The translations under genes and the position numbers were made by a program. Source: Hanleya hanleyi (Eukaryota > Mollusca > Polyplacophora > Lepidopleurida > Hanleyidae). Taken from it: 64,000 nucleotides of DNA. The notes below the pieces were generated by a model, which saw only the letters and a list, made by a program, of their open reading frames with translations, ran no database searches and had not been told where the DNA came from. The stretch covers positions 39,749-103,748 of the forward strand of contig JAVTVY010025236.1 in NCBI GenBank assembly GCA_036873755.1. The letters are read 5' to 3'. Positions 1 to 11,241 of the stretch are shown here, in pieces. How positions within the stretch are numbered: position 1 is the first letter of the stretch; each line of letters starts with the position of its first letter.

Positions 1-642
1 CCTTGTTTCCAAGTCACACATTGAAATCAAGAACTTGCTAGCTTGCTAGCTGGCTGCTAGCTGGCTGTTTGGACGAGTGTTGGGGGAGTTTGGGAATGAG
101 ATACGATCCACCAACGGAGAAAAATAAACACATACAATACATAATCCCACTTGAACTTGTCCTAAAGATATTGGTATTACAATACTATCACTATTTCCCA
201 CTTGAAGTATCACGATCTCTAGAGTTCAGAAAATCAGCGTGGAGAAGATCAGATGTCGACTGTTGATAATGATGATCAATAAATAGATTTCGTTATGCAC
301 GACCGAATCACCGAAGCAGTGTGCAGAGGTCATGGAGAGGTCACGCAAATGTAGTGCACACGTCGAAATCGACAGACTGCTGGCATAGTATGGGTCGACT
401 TCGTCAACTCGACAAAACGAATAATTTTACACCCCACTCCAGTGGTTGAAATGATTTATAAGCTTACATTGTATATCCATTGCTCAACGCGAGGTTAAGG
501 CCAATTCTCTCTTCCTTCTCAGGTCACTCAAGCTATGTAAACACATACAAACAGGCGGAAGATATAACATATTTATTGATATAAACATAACTATTATTGT
601 GTGCAGTTCAACAAGTGACCATTGCATGCAAGCCACCAGCAT
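1..642. other. Intergenic, no gene seen
   Basis: No supportable gene. The only structure is a short run of GCTAGC/GCTGGCT repeats at about 35-68. The sequence lies downstream (3') of the minus-strand zinc-finger gene that ends at 693. Confidence 0.6.
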
Positions 643-648
643 TTTATT
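643..648 (-). terminator. Poly(A) signal AATAAA of ZNF-A
   Basis: TTTATT on the plus strand reads AATAAA on the minus strand, about 45 nt past the stop codon of the zinc-finger gene. This is a plausible short 3' UTR. Confidence 0.55.
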
Positions 649-692
649 CAGAGGCAGAGGCGTGAATTGTTTCACAGAATATTTCACACATC

Positions 693-2687
693 TTACAAAA
701 TATCATTTGCGAGTTGGTCAGTCAAACTGGCAACATTCCAGTTCATATCAGTAGTCGAAGTATTATCTAGATAAATACCAGATATGCGGGAGTCTTTCTC
801 ATTCTGATGGCTCTTTCTTTCATGATGCTCCCGTTTTACCTCGTGTTGCCTTTTCAAGTGTCTCAAACGGGATGACCGCGTTCTGAATGCCTGGCCACAA
901 TGTGAGCATTTGAATGGTTTCTCCCCGGTGTGTTTCCGCATATGATCTTCGTAACAAAATTTCTGGCTAAACTGCTCTCCGCACTCTGAGCATGAGTATG
1001 GCTTTTCAAAACTGTGTGTGATATAATGGTTTTTCAAGGAGCTGTGTCCCTTGAGTATTTTACCACAAACTTTACAGGCCTTCCATTGTTCTTCATGTTC
1101 TGTTCTCACATGCCTTCTCAATGTATTGGCACGTTTGAAAAGCTTTCCACAAATTGAACAAATCACGGATCTATCTTCGTGAACAGCCATGTGAGCGCTG
1201 ACACCACTTAGCTGTGAAAATGCCTTCCCACATACAGTACACATGTGACATTTGTCCTCCCCAGATGCATCGCCATGTATTTTCACGTGTGTAGCAAGTC
1301 TATGCCTATTAAGGAACTGTTTGCCACAAACAGCGCACAGATATGGCTTTTCGCCCGTGTGAATAAAACAGTGTTTTTTCAAATTCGAAGACGAACTGAA
1401 CCGCTTCCCGCAAACTGGGCATATGAATGGTTTGTCTCCTGTATGAGTGACGATGTGTTTGTTCAATGTGTCAACCCTGGAAAAATGCTTGTCACATACT
1501 GTACACACATGAACGTTCTGTTCGCTTTTCTCGCGTGAATGAATTATACTGTGAACTTGCAGCTCAAAGGCACTGACAAACTGCTTGCAACACACAGGAC
1601 ACATACATATTTTCTCTCCCGTATGGATCGTACTGTGGAATTTCAGTTTTGAAGCACTCTCCAACTGCTTGCCACACACTGTACACGGGTGTGGTTTCTC
1701 TTCAGTAAGCTTGTCTGACTCTCGGGATGGATGGGTGTCATCGCGATGTGTTCTGGAGTGCATGTTTAGCTTGGCTTTGCAACTATAGACATGACTGCAC
1801 ACTGAACATACATATGAAGAAGCTCTAGTTGCCTTGGGATGTTGTTGTGCACGGCAATTACCAGACCTGGACAATTTACATTTTTTATCAACCCGGCGAG
1901 TATCATCAAGCACATGTAGGACATTGTCATTAACAGCAACAATGGTATGTTCATTATCAAGATGATCAGCATCATTGTCATTTTCATCATCTACAACCTT
2001 GTCATTATCATTATCAGCAATATTGGCAATATCAAAATCAACACCAACATTTTCATTATCAGCACCACTGTCATTATCATTACCAGCATAAGTGACAATA
2101 ACATTATCACCAACATTTTCATTATCAGCACCACTGCCTCTGTCATTAGAAGTGCCACTGCTGTTATCATTATCAGCACGACTGACAGTATCATTATCAG
2201 CAACACCGACATTTTCATTATCAGTACCATTGTCATTATCGTTCTCAGTACCACTGTCATTATCATTATGAGAACCACTGTCGCCACTTGTATTATTGCT
2301 ACTGTCCTTTCTGCTGTTAAAATCAGATGTATATGCTTGTCGCCAGTAATCATGCTCTTTGGCAATAATGCCAGGTCCTGCTGGTTGGTTCCCCCAGTAC
2401 TCGAATAATGCAATCGAATTACTATCTTTAGAAACATTATCTGTTATGTCATACAGGTACTCGTCACTGTACAGATGTGTCTTCATGTGTACATGAAGCG
2501 CGGCCTTGGCATCAAAACATTTTGTGCATTTTAAGCAGATGCAAGAAAACGATAGCACATTAACTAGTTTTACAACTTGAATTTCTGGACCCTCTACTGT
2601 GACGACACAAGTCCGTAACTCCATTGCAAACATCCCAGTTTGAAATAAATCGATATCCGGACCCTGTATTTCTGAAGTCGATTCCAT
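693..2687 (-). CDS. ZNF-A: C2H2 zinc-finger protein, 12 fingers
   Basis: Probable nuclear DNA-binding protein of 664 aa. I start it at the ATG at 2687, because the paralogue at 30120 starts at the same place (MESTSE versus MDPTSE). The upstream in-frame ATG at 2732 lies before a splice acceptor (TTCTTCTTCAG, exon begins at 2714) and is probably intronic. Finger 1 (about residues 51-71) has the classical C-x2-C-x3-F-x5-L-x2-H-x3-H spacing and follows a conserved N-terminal module. An Asp/Asn-rich linker of degenerate DNDNDSG repeats follows, then eleven more fingers (about 291-617) with TGEKP-type linkers. The body is one exon, so at least one 5' UTR intron is expected. No breaks are seen. The target is unknown. 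This type is usually a transcription factor or repeat silencer, and that role is inference. Confidence 0.88.
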   Translation of the reverse strand: MESTSEIQGPDIDLFQTGMFAMELRTCVVTVEGPEIQVVKLVNVLSFSCICLKCTKCFDAKAALHVHMKTHLYSDEYLYDITDNVSKDSNSIALFEYWGNQPAGPGIIAKEHDYWRQAYTSDFNSRKDSSNNTSGDSGSHNDNDSGTENDNDNGTDNENVGVADNDTVSRADNDNSSGTSNDRGSGADNENVGDNVIVTYAGNDNDSGADNENVGVDFDIANIADNDNDKVVDDENDNDADHLDNEHTIVAVNDNVLHVLDDTRRVDKKCKLSRSGNCRAQQHPKATRASSYVCSVCSHVYSCKAKLNMHSRTHRDDTHPSRESDKLTEEKPHPCTVCGKQLESASKLKFHSTIHTGEKICMCPVCCKQFVSAFELQVHSIIHSREKSEQNVHVCTVCDKHFSRVDTLNKHIVTHTGDKPFICPVCGKRFSSSSNLKKHCFIHTGEKPYLCAVCGKQFLNRHRLATHVKIHGDASGEDKCHMCTVCGKAFSQLSGVSAHMAVHEDRSVICSICGKLFKRANTLRRHVRTEHEEQWKACKVCGKILKGHSSLKNHYITHSFEKPYSCSECGEQFSQKFCYEDHMRKHTGEKPFKCSHCGQAFRTRSSRLRHLKRQHEVKREHHERKSHQNEKDSRISGIYLDNTSTTDMNWNVASLTDQLANDIL
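1930..2290 (-). repeat. GAT/AAT microsatellite-like repeat inside the ZNF-A linker
   Basis: Imperfect repeats of ATTATCA/TCATTATC on the plus strand encode the Asp/Asn-rich linker of ZNF-A. They also open long antisense frames, which I do not regard as genes. The linker of ZNF-B has a shorter, diverged version, so this region probably expands by slippage. Confidence 0.75.
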
Positions 2688-2732
2688 CCTGACAAGGACC
2701 GTATTTGGGATTTCCTGAAGAAGAATAATCAT

Positions 2733-3240
2733 GTCATATGTTTATAAGTTTATATTCTGAACAATAGTGATTTCAGATGAATAATTGTTCAATTAAGATA
2801 TTAATTTGCATTAAATATTTGGATATTGAATATCACTTTAGCAAAGTTACATAGCTGCAGTCAAAGCTGCTTTCGTGGTTGATATGACACTCCATTTAAA
2901 AACCAAATTGTGATTTTCCAAGGTGCAGATACGTAGGCCTAGCCCATGTTGTGACTGGTCCGACCAAAGGATCCCTTGCATTAGTATATAACTCGTCCCC
3001 TCCCCCCCCCTCCCACACCCCACATGCGTATTACTTGAAACTCCACTACATTTTCCTTTAACCACAAAACTGGCTCAAACTTATATGAACGGTTAGGCAA
3101 CATACTATTGTCATCCTGCGAAAACTTGGTTGAATGACTTACATATGCTTTTAAAGTGTACAAACGTGAGTTCATAATGCATCAGGATAACTGTGTGTGA
3201 AGTGTCAGCTCACTGTGAATAAGCTACATCGTAATCCCAG
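2733..3240. other. Upstream region of ZNF-A, no gene seen
   Basis: The ZNF-A 5' exon and promoter should lie here or further right, but I cannot place them. A poly-C tract is present at about 3000-3015. Confidence 0.5.
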
Positions 3241-3970
3241 AAGGGTAAACTCCCCCCCAGATTCAATTTCCCAAGCCCCTTGAAAATTCCCCCCCACCTT
3301 TCAGATTTCTCTGTGTTAGGTAAAAAGCCCAGAAATATATAAAAAAATACAAACATGGTTTATTTCAGTCATGCAATATTATCTTGGTAATGTCATGTTA
3401 CAGAAAATACATCTAGCGTGTCTAGAGCACTACAATCAGTAAGCTGATAAACATGCACATATTCATTTACCTAAACCTAATACAGTGACCAATAGACTGA
3501 AGTGTCTCGGCAATTGTCTTTACCCGGTACACCATCTCTCCGGTCAACACAAATCTTATTCCTCTGTCATCTTACACCAATTTTCCATTTAGTTTGAAAA
3601 AGACAAAATATATATAAAATAAAAATATAATTTTATTAATACAACAGTTTTATTATACAACAGTTAACTAAACATACACATGTGAAAACGTGTTGTAAAT
3701 GTGCACCTAATAAATGTACTTACTGTAACATGACATTATCAAGATAATATTGCAGGACTGAAATTAACCATGTTTATATTGTTTATATATTTTGTTCTGT
3801 GTTTGTTACCTAACGCTGAGAAATCTGAAAGGTAGGGGGACTTTTTTCCAAGAGGGGGAATCCTGAGGCGGGGGGGAGGATTTACCAGGTTGGGGGAGGC
3901 CGGGGATTTACCGGGGGGGGGGGTGTTACCAGGTGAGACTATTTCCCTGGGGAACTTTTCCGGGCGGGGG
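3241..3970. repeat. Fold-back MITE-like inverted repeat
   Basis: Arms at about 3290-3408 and 3722-3836 are inverted copies: both hold ACCTTTCAGATTTCTC, ATGGTTWATTTCAGTC and CAATATTATCTTG, read in opposite directions. The arms surround an AT-rich centre. Outside them lie C-rich (left) and G-rich (right) tracts. It has no coding capacity. Confidence 0.8.
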
Positions 3971-3987
3971 ACACTTCCTACACTCAT

Positions 3988-4446
3988 CCCATGAAGTACC
4001 GCATATTACCGCATTCATGCCAGGCGCGAGACTGAAGGGCAGGTTCACGCACATGCGTTTTCTTTTCACGAGAGCCAGCAACGCCGCCATCTCGGTAAGG
4101 TTTATTGCGCTAAAATTTTTAACAAAATTTACCGTGCAAATTTCTTGAACTGTTGAAACAGCGTGATGGATAAGAATGTCCTGGTGATTAGTGTCCCTTT
4201 TCATATCTATTTCTATTGCAGCCAAGACGGACACTTGTCTCCAATGTGAAGAAAAATGTCCTACCAGGGTTAGAAGATAGAAGCCGGACACTCATGTATA
4301 GCCACGGGACATCCTTAGCCTCCACACCGGCACTCAGAAAACTACCCTGGCTTTGCTGGCTCACTCGTTTAAAAACGCATGTGCGTGAACCTGCCCTTCA
4401 GTCTCGCATCAGGCATGAATATGCGGTAATATGCGGTACGTCTGGG
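3988..4446. repeat. Fold-back MITE-like inverted repeat, about 100-bp arms
   Basis: Arms 3988-4088 and 4349-4446 are near-perfect inverted copies that share GTACCGCATATTACCGCAT and GACTGAAGGGCAGGTTCACG. It begins about 20 bp after the preceding inverted repeat, so the two may form one compound insertion. Confidence 0.85.
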
Positions 4447-4449
4447 ATT

Positions 4450-5550
4450 ACGATGTGGCTAAAACTTTCAAATCTGACACTTTTCCGTGGAAGACAGCAA
4501 TTTTGCTTTGCAAAAGCGCACCGTTATCAATCATTATTATTCCCAGTGCATCTATCCGCTTCCAGAGTGGTGACCAGATCAACAAATATTACACTTTCTT
4601 ACCCCAAAATTTACTTTCAGTTGTTTTACAGGTTTATCGTGTGTATCTTTAACAAATCCTTCAACCAGACCGTTAAAAATGACACCAGGAAACAAATCAT
4701 TGAGCAAACACACCCAACATACGCGCTGCAACAAAAACGATTCGAAGGGTTATAGGTGAATTCCGCAATACGTTACGAGTCGGAAATTGGACTCACAGCA
4801 GAACATTAAAGTTGTGCCTAAAAGTCAAGCAAGTCCAATACAGCTGATTCTGACGGACAAATCTGAACAAATCTTCTTCAACCAAGTCGATACATCACGA
4901 AGATCTATGTCCCCTTGGTACATCTGAAATGGATGATGAGGTTGGAACGGCACATCTCATCGATGAGGGAAATGTGTAGTTGGCGGTAGTTGGTGCGTGA
5001 TATATATATACTCCGTGGCTTTTTAGTTTATAATATTGGGGTCAGTTTAAGCCTATTAGAATGATCCTCCCCAAGCCGAGGATCATGGATAATTCGAAAT
5101 GGCCACCATGCTGGGTAACACAAGAAAAGTGTCATTTTCATCGAATTTCTTCAAAATTCTTAACTTTTTTTGGCATGGAAAAGTGGATAAAATAAACTTC
5201 ATTTCATATCAGATTATTATTTAGTAATTTATCAGCTATTTTTGCGACGAAATCACATAAATGAAAAATTCGAAAAATCGTCCAAATTTTATTTTTAATT
5301 TTTTTAAAGGAAAGGTTCGGGTATGGTAAAGCTATATTTCGACTGAAAGAGCTAGTCAAATGGTATTCAACTGTATTTTTTATTTTTATTTTTGGAATTT
5401 ATTTTACCACAGAAATAGTTAACCATATGTTGTGATACCGTCAAATTTACCAAACTCCAGGAAAGCGCCATTGTATTGTCACGTGACTTATTTTAGCCAA
5501 TAGGAGTAAAAGTACGTAAAACAGTGTGACGTAAGCGGAAGGCAGAACAT
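4450..5550. other. Intergenic, no gene seen
   Basis: AT-rich. A short segment (about 5290-5330, AAAGGAAAGGTTCGGGTATG) recurs inverted near 24985-25005, just outside the other large fold-back element, so it belongs to a dispersed repeat. Confidence 0.5.
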
Positions 5551-6708
5551 ATAGTCCATGGGCCAGTCCAGATATCGGTACCACCTGGGGTGGTAAATTC
5601 TCATTATGTTTTTTTGGAAGCCCTATATCCATAGATGCAAAAAAAAAAACTTTGAAAGCAAGCCGGGACTCACAGCTTAATGGTAGTAATCACCTCTTAA
5701 CGATGGACACCCGAGTCCAATCTGAGGGACCAGATTTGGGGGGTAGGGGACATATAAAATTAAATAACTTTGCAAGTAATGGTGATATAGTGACATTTGA
5801 CCCCTCGAAATGTTGGTAATCTGATCCTCTATATGGTGGTATCTGCTATATGCTAATTTGTCAATTATGTAGGTCACCAGAGGTCAAAAGGTCACGAAAT
5901 CTGAGCCCTGACTAAAACGTCACCACCTGTAAGAAAACTCGATGCAGAAACCATACCAATGGGATTTTCTCAACGTAAATGGGTTCAAATGGAAGCCAAG
6001 AAGTACCCAAGTCTATAATAAGTCGAAACAAGTGGAGTTTATTATAATTTAGACTGTGGCACAGAACTGTTTTTGACGTATTTTCAAAAATGGTCTTTTT
6101 ATTGCGCTAAAAACAGGCAAAATTGTATGAAGTAGGACAGCTTGAAATTAGTTGCATATTTTGTGAAATAACTACTCCGAATGCTAATGGCCATGTCTTA
6201 AGTCTATTCAGTGATTAGTTTAGCTAAATTTCGAGGTAATTAGGTCACCAGAGGTCAAGGTCAAAGGTTGCCAATTATTAATTTTCTACATTTTTACTGG
6301 GGACTTTCATATTACCGGTACAATGTATTTACATTGCAACAAGTTTCAAGTATAGAGCATCAGAGCCATCGCTGGTGCACCCTGTACCCTATAGCCGGTA
6401 GGGCATAGGGTGCACCAGGATGCGAGTGCACCAGGTGTGGGTGTCCGCAGGGGTCAATCGTCCAAATCCCCTTTATCGCTCGTTAAGGAGCTGAGAGGGG
6501 CGTTAAGGTATAAATATAGGGCTTTAAGGCGTTGAGACGGGTGTTAAGGCGTAACGACGGGCGTTGACGACGTCACTGCATTTCGATGTATTGGTGGCAA
6601 TTCCATAAAAATCAGACCTTCTGGGGCTGAGCTAGTTCACCAGGACGTTGAAGCGTTAAGCAAAGCGTTGATGGGAGTTACTGTCTATAAAAGCAAGTGT
6701 ATTCCCAA

Positions 6709-7780
6709 ATGCCCTGGGGTGGCAAATTCTCGTTATGTTTTTTTGGAAGTCCTATATCCATAGATGCAAAAAGAACTTTGAAAGCAATCCGAGACTCACA
6801 GGTTAAAGGTAGTAATTACCTCTTAAATATGGACACCGGAGTCCAATCTGAGAGACCAGATTTTGGGGGTAGGGTAAATATAAAGTTGAATAACTTTGCA
6901 AGTGATGATGATATAATGACATTTGGCCACTCGAAATTTTGGTAATCTGATCCTCTATATGCTGGTATCTATTATATGCTAATATGCCAATTATGTAGGT
7001 CAACAGAGGTCAAAAGGTCACGAAATCTGACCCATGTCTAAAACGTGACCACCTGTAGGAAAACTCGCTGCAGATACCATACCAATGGGACTTTCTTAAC
7101 CTAAATGGGTTCAAATGGAAACCGAGAAGTACCCAAGTCTATAATGAGTCTAAACAAGTGGAGTTTATTATCATTGAGAATGTGGCACAGAACTGTTTTT
7201 GACGCATTTTCACAAATGGTATTTTTATTGCGCTAAAAACAGGCAAAATTGTATGAAGTTGGACAGCCTGAAATTAGTTGCATATTTTGACAAATAACTA
7301 CTGCAAATGCTAATGGTCATGTCTTAGGTCTATTCAGGGATTAGTTAAGCTACATTTCGAGGTAATTAGGTCACCAGAGGTCAAGTTCAAAGATTGTGAA
7401 TAATTAATTTTCTACATTTTTACTTGGGACTTTCATATTACAATGTATTTACATTACAGCCAGTTTCAAGTATAGAGCATCAGAGACATCGTGCCCGTAG
7501 GGCATAGGGTACACCAGGATGCGAGTGCACCAGGTATGGGTGTCCACAGGGGTCAAAGGTCAATCGTCCTTAAAAACCCCCTTTATCGCTCGTTAAGGCG
7601 CTGAGACGTGCGTTAAGGTGTAAAGATAGGGCGTTAAGGCGTTGAGACGGGCGTTAAGGCGTAACGACGGGCGTTGACGGCGTCACTGCATTTCGATGTA
7701 TTGGTGGCAATTCCATGAAAATCAGAACTTCTGAGCTAGTTCACCAGGGCGTTGAAGCGTTAAGCTAAGCGCTGATGGGC
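6709..7780 (+). repeat. Second direct copy of the element-1 arm
   Basis: Repeats 5584-6707 in direct orientation: TGGGGTGG, then ATGTTTTTTTGGAAG, and onward to the GCGTTAAGGCGT-rich tract. The first copy stops just after its TATA box, before the start codon, and the second continues into the cassette. This looks like unequal exchange or nested insertion. Confidence 0.8.
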
Positions 7781-7788
7781 GTTACTGT

Positions 7789-7796
7789 CTATAAAT
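7789..7796 (+). promoter_or_regulatory. TATA box of zinc-finger cassette A
   Basis: CTATAAAT 53 nt upstream of the ATG at 7842. The equivalent CTATAAAA stands at the same place in copies B, C and D, and in the truncated first arm near 6690. This conservation supports a real Pol II promoter in the family. Confidence 0.6.
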
Positions 7797-7841
7797 GCAA
7801 GCGTATTCCCAAACACGCACAGTCGAAGTTCAAGCGTCAAC

Positions 7842-8493
7842 ATGGCTTATACTTGCTCTAAGTGCGAACGATACGATATGATGCGACACGAGAGAAATAT
7901 ACATGGGATTGAAGACTCCGAGGCACAAGAACCCGATACAGAGAGTGATGAGAGTCCATCGACTGATACCGAAACAGAGATTGCTGAGAGTCCATCCACT
8001 GATACCGAAACAGAGATTGCTGAGAGTTTATCTAGTGATACGGGGAGCTTGACCTCAGATAGTCAGCGTACATCCGAGAAAAGTGAGGCAGTACCTACCT
8101 TCTGGGATCGTATTGTGAGAGCATCTATCAATACTCACGCTGCAACAATCGAGGGCGCCGGACAGGTTGTGCCCCGGCATCAGGTAAACAGCCATGGCGA
8201 TCTATGAACAGTATACCTTACTATCGCTTGAAATGAAAGGTGACCCCACGCACAGGTCCATCATGAAAACCAAGCGTCACTTGGAAGAGGATATGGGGCT
8301 ACCACCCACCGAGGCCCTGGTAAATGCGATCAGGATGCGCAAACAACTCTTTCAGGACCTGATGCCTCAGCGGTATCCTGAACTGCCCGACGATGGGCTG
8401 ATTGGGCCAAAATGGTCCAAATGCACTCCCAGGGCGAGGAGGAGGAGGGAATTTGGCTTAATGTCACACTCAAGTTTATTTCACCCAGAGTGA
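7842..8493 (+). pseudogene. Cassette A: broken one-finger acidic protein
   Basis: Copy A of a repeat-encoded protein of about 190-200 aa, in order: a C2H2 finger, a Ser/Thr/Glu/Asp-rich linker, an FWDRIV motif, and a helical C-terminal domain with GDPTH and a RKQLF motif. Relative to copy D, 15 bases are missing from the finger, which removes its Phe and central residues and leaves it unable to form. The linker repeats an ESPSTDTETEIA block. The frame shifts near 8180, so the C-terminal half is read from 8194 in another frame, and it then runs into the tandem repeat at 8467. I do not recognise a named family. Similar finger-plus-acidic-tail proteins are common in invertebrate repeats, so a mobile-element accessory role is an inference. 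Confidence 0.75.
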
Positions 8494-9220
8494 ATGAGTG
8501 AGTGAATGAGTGAGTGAGTGGGTGAATGAGGCATGTCCAACGCCCGTCTTAACGCATGGACGCACTAACGATGGTGAGTGAGTGAGTGAGTTTACGAGTA
8601 GTAGCCAAAGTGGACATTTTGGGGGTTTGAAGGAAGGTTTTTTGGGTAGAAATGGATCATTCTGGGTGCGAATGCGTCGATTGAAGTGGCATCTTGTAGC
8701 AACACCCGCCAACGTCAAGCTCAACGCTTCAACGCCTTGGCGAATTAGCCCAAAAAGTCTGATTTTCATGAAATTGTCACTAATTCATTGGAAAAACAGT
8801 GACGCCCGTCAACGCCCGTCATTACGCCTTAACGCCCCACACTCAAGTTTATTTCACCCAGAGTGAGTGACTGAATGAGTGAATGAGTGAGTGAGTGAGT
8901 GAGTGAGTGAACGAGGCATGTCCAACGCCCGTCTTAACGCATGGACGCACTAACGATGGTGAGTAAGTGAGTGAGTTTACGAGTAGTAGCCAAAGTGGAC
9001 ATTTTGGGGGTTTGAAGGAAGGTTTTTGGGGTAGAAATGGATCATTCTGGGTGCGAATGCGTCGTTTGAAGTGGCATCTTGTAGCAACACCCGCCAACGT
9101 CAAGCTCAACGCTTCAACGCCTTGGTGAATTAGCCCAAAAAATCTGATTTTCATGGAATTGAAATTCATTGGAAATGCAGTGACGCCCGTCAACGCCCGT
9201 CATTACGCCTTAACGCCCCA
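8467..9220. repeat. 373-bp tandem duplication with (GAGT)n
   Basis: Units 8467-8839 and 8840-9220 each begin with ACACTCAAGTTTATTTCACC, then a GAGT/GAAT microsatellite, then the element tail with AAGTGGACATTTTGG and the inverted TTAACGC tract. Only small differences separate them, so the duplication is recent. Confidence 0.85.
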
Positions 9221-9321
9221 GCATAACACCTTGACGCCATGCTATAGACGGGAGAGAGAACAACAACAAAAAGGATGACAGATAAGAGAACAACAACAAC
9301 AACAGCTTATTCTCCCAAATG

Positions 9322-9327
9322 TTTATT
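9322..9327 (-). terminator. Poly(A) signal of cassette B
   Basis: AATAAA on the minus strand about 165 nt past the stop of cassette B. A matching signal follows cassettes C and D. Confidence 0.5.
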
Positions 9328-9491
9328 CTCTCCAATGTTCTATTGGGAGCCGCGTTGTGCATGTTTACAATTCAACAAGACTCTTGTCCGATCAGAGGCC
9401 GCCATTTGGCGCTGCATCTGTCATATTCTCGGCTGCTCTTGTCCAATCATAAGCCATCCTTTGAGAAAGTTCCATCTTTGCTCGGTGTGAC

Positions 9492-10056
9492 CTAAGCATC
9501 ATAGGGCAGTTCAGGATACCATTGAGGCAGCATGTCCTGAACGAGTTGTTTGCGCATTCTGATCGCATTTACCAGGGCCTTGGTGGGTGGTAGCCCCATA
9601 TCCTCTTCCAAGTGACTTTTGGTCTTCAGGATGGACCTGTGCGTGGGATCGCCTTTCATTTCAAACGGTGGTAAGGTATACTCTTCATAAATCGCCATGG
9701 CTGTTCTCTTGATGCAGGGGCGCATTTGGGTGTATGCCTGTTGTAAGTTAATCCTGTCCCACGTTCTCGATTGCTGCAGCGGGAATATTGATAGCTTCTC
9801 TCACAATTCGACCGCAGAAGGTAGGTACTGCCTCACTTTCCTCGGACGTAGGCTGACTATCTGAGGTCAAGCTCTCCGTATCACTAGATAGAATCCGAGC
9901 AATCACTGTTGCGGTATCAGTCGAGGGACTCTCATCAGTCTCTGTATCGGCTTCTTGTGCCGCGAGGTCTTCAATCCCATGTATATTTTTCTCGTGTCGC
10001 ATCATATCTTAACGTCTGGTGAACCTGCGTTCGCACTTAAAGCAAGTATAAGCTAT
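9492..10056 (-). pseudogene. Cassette B: broken one-finger acidic protein
   Basis: Inverted copy of cassette A. The start codon is ATA (10056-10054) instead of ATG. A stop replaces a residue inside the finger, after FTRR. A single-base insertion near 9745 splits the acidic half (ending at 9748) from the C-terminal half (9725-9492, with MKGDPTH and MGLPP motifs). The TATA box (10110-10103) and AATAAA survive. The three breaks are independent of those in the other copies. Confidence 0.75.
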
Positions 10057-10102
10057 GTTGACGGTTGAATGTCGTCTGTGCATGTTTTGGGAATAAACTT
10101 GA

Positions 10103-10110
10103 TTTTATAG
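10103..10110 (-). promoter_or_regulatory. TATA box of cassette B
   Basis: CTATAAAA on the minus strand, about 47 nt upstream of the decayed start codon of cassette B. Confidence 0.5.
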
Positions 10111-11241
10111 ACGGTAACACTCATCAAAGCTTAGCTTAACGCCTCAACGCCCTGGTGAACTAGCTCAGAAGCTCTGATTTTCATGGAATTGCCACCAATA
10201 CATCGGAATGCAAATCCCGTCAACGCCCGTCGTTGCGACTTAACGCTCGTCTCAACGCCTTAACGCCCTATCTTTACGCCTTAACGCCCGTCTCAGGGCC
10301 TTAACGAGCGATAAAGGGGATTTGGAGGATGATTGACCTTTGACCCCTGCGGACACCCATACCTGGTGCACTCGCACTCTGGTTTACCCTATGCCCTACG
10401 GGCTATACGGTATACAGGGTGCACCAGTGATGTCTCTGATGCACTATACTTGAAACTGGTTGCAATGTAAATACCTTGTAATATGAAAGTCCCAAGTAAA
10501 AATGTAGAAAATTAATAATTGACAATCTTTGACCTTGACCTCTGGTGACCTAATTACCTGGAAATGTAGCTTAACTAATCCCTGAATAGACCTAAGACAT
10601 GACCATCAGCATTTGCAGTAGTTATTTGTCAAAATATGCAACTAATTTCAAGCTGTACAACTTCATACAATTTTGCCTGTTTTTAGCGCAATAAAAAGAT
10701 CATTTTTGAAAATGCATCAAAAACAGTTCTGTGCCACAGTCTAAATATTAATACTCCACTCCACTTGTTTAGACTTATTATAGGTTAAGAAAGTCGCATT
10801 GGTATGGTATCTGCAGCGAGTTTTCCTACAGGTGGTCACGTTTTAGACATAGTTCAGATTTCGTGACCTTTTGACCTCTGGTGACCTACATAACTGATAT
10901 ATTAGCATATAATAGATATCAGCATATAGAAGATCAGATTACCAACATTTCGAGTGGCCGAATGTCACTATATCACCATTACTTGAAAAGATATTCGACT
11001 TTATATTTCCCCTACCCCCAAATCTGGTCTCTCAGATTGGACGCGGGTGTCCGTCTTTAAGAGGTGATTACTACCACTAAGCTGTGTGTCCCGGATTGCT
11101 TTCAAAGTTTTTTTTTCCATCTAAGGATATAGGACTTTCAAAAAAACGTAATGAGAATTTGCCACCCCAGATGGTACCAATTGATGAAATTTTGGGGTCT
11201 GGCTCATGGACTAATATGGAGGCAGCATGGAGCTGTGTGTG

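Larger units (their letters stand above)
5551..11212. mobile_element. Large fold-back element 1 (same family as 13867-24760)
   Basis: The outer ends read TAGTCCATG at 5551 and CATGGACTA at 11212, in inverted orientation. The left side holds two direct copies of the arm: a partial one, 5551-6707, and a longer one from 6709. The right arm (about 11212 down to 9240) is the inverted equivalent, with matching blocks such as GCGCTAAAAACAGGCAAAAT and AGGTCACCAGAGGTCAAGGT. Each arm runs inward to a zinc-finger cassette. A 373-bp tandem duplication (8467-9220) fills the centre. A possible 3-bp ATA target duplication flanks it, which is weak. No transposase is encoded, so it is probably non-autonomous. 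Confidence 0.75.

Noticed and set aside
1947..2437. Antisense frames over the ZNF-A linker
   Set aside because: Ile/Met/Val-rich peptides from ATTATCA repeats, fully inside a well-supported zinc-finger exon.
8476..9193. Ser/Thr/His-rich minus-strand frames with LTHSLTHS repeats
   Set aside because: Produced by the (GAGT)n microsatellite in a tandem duplication.
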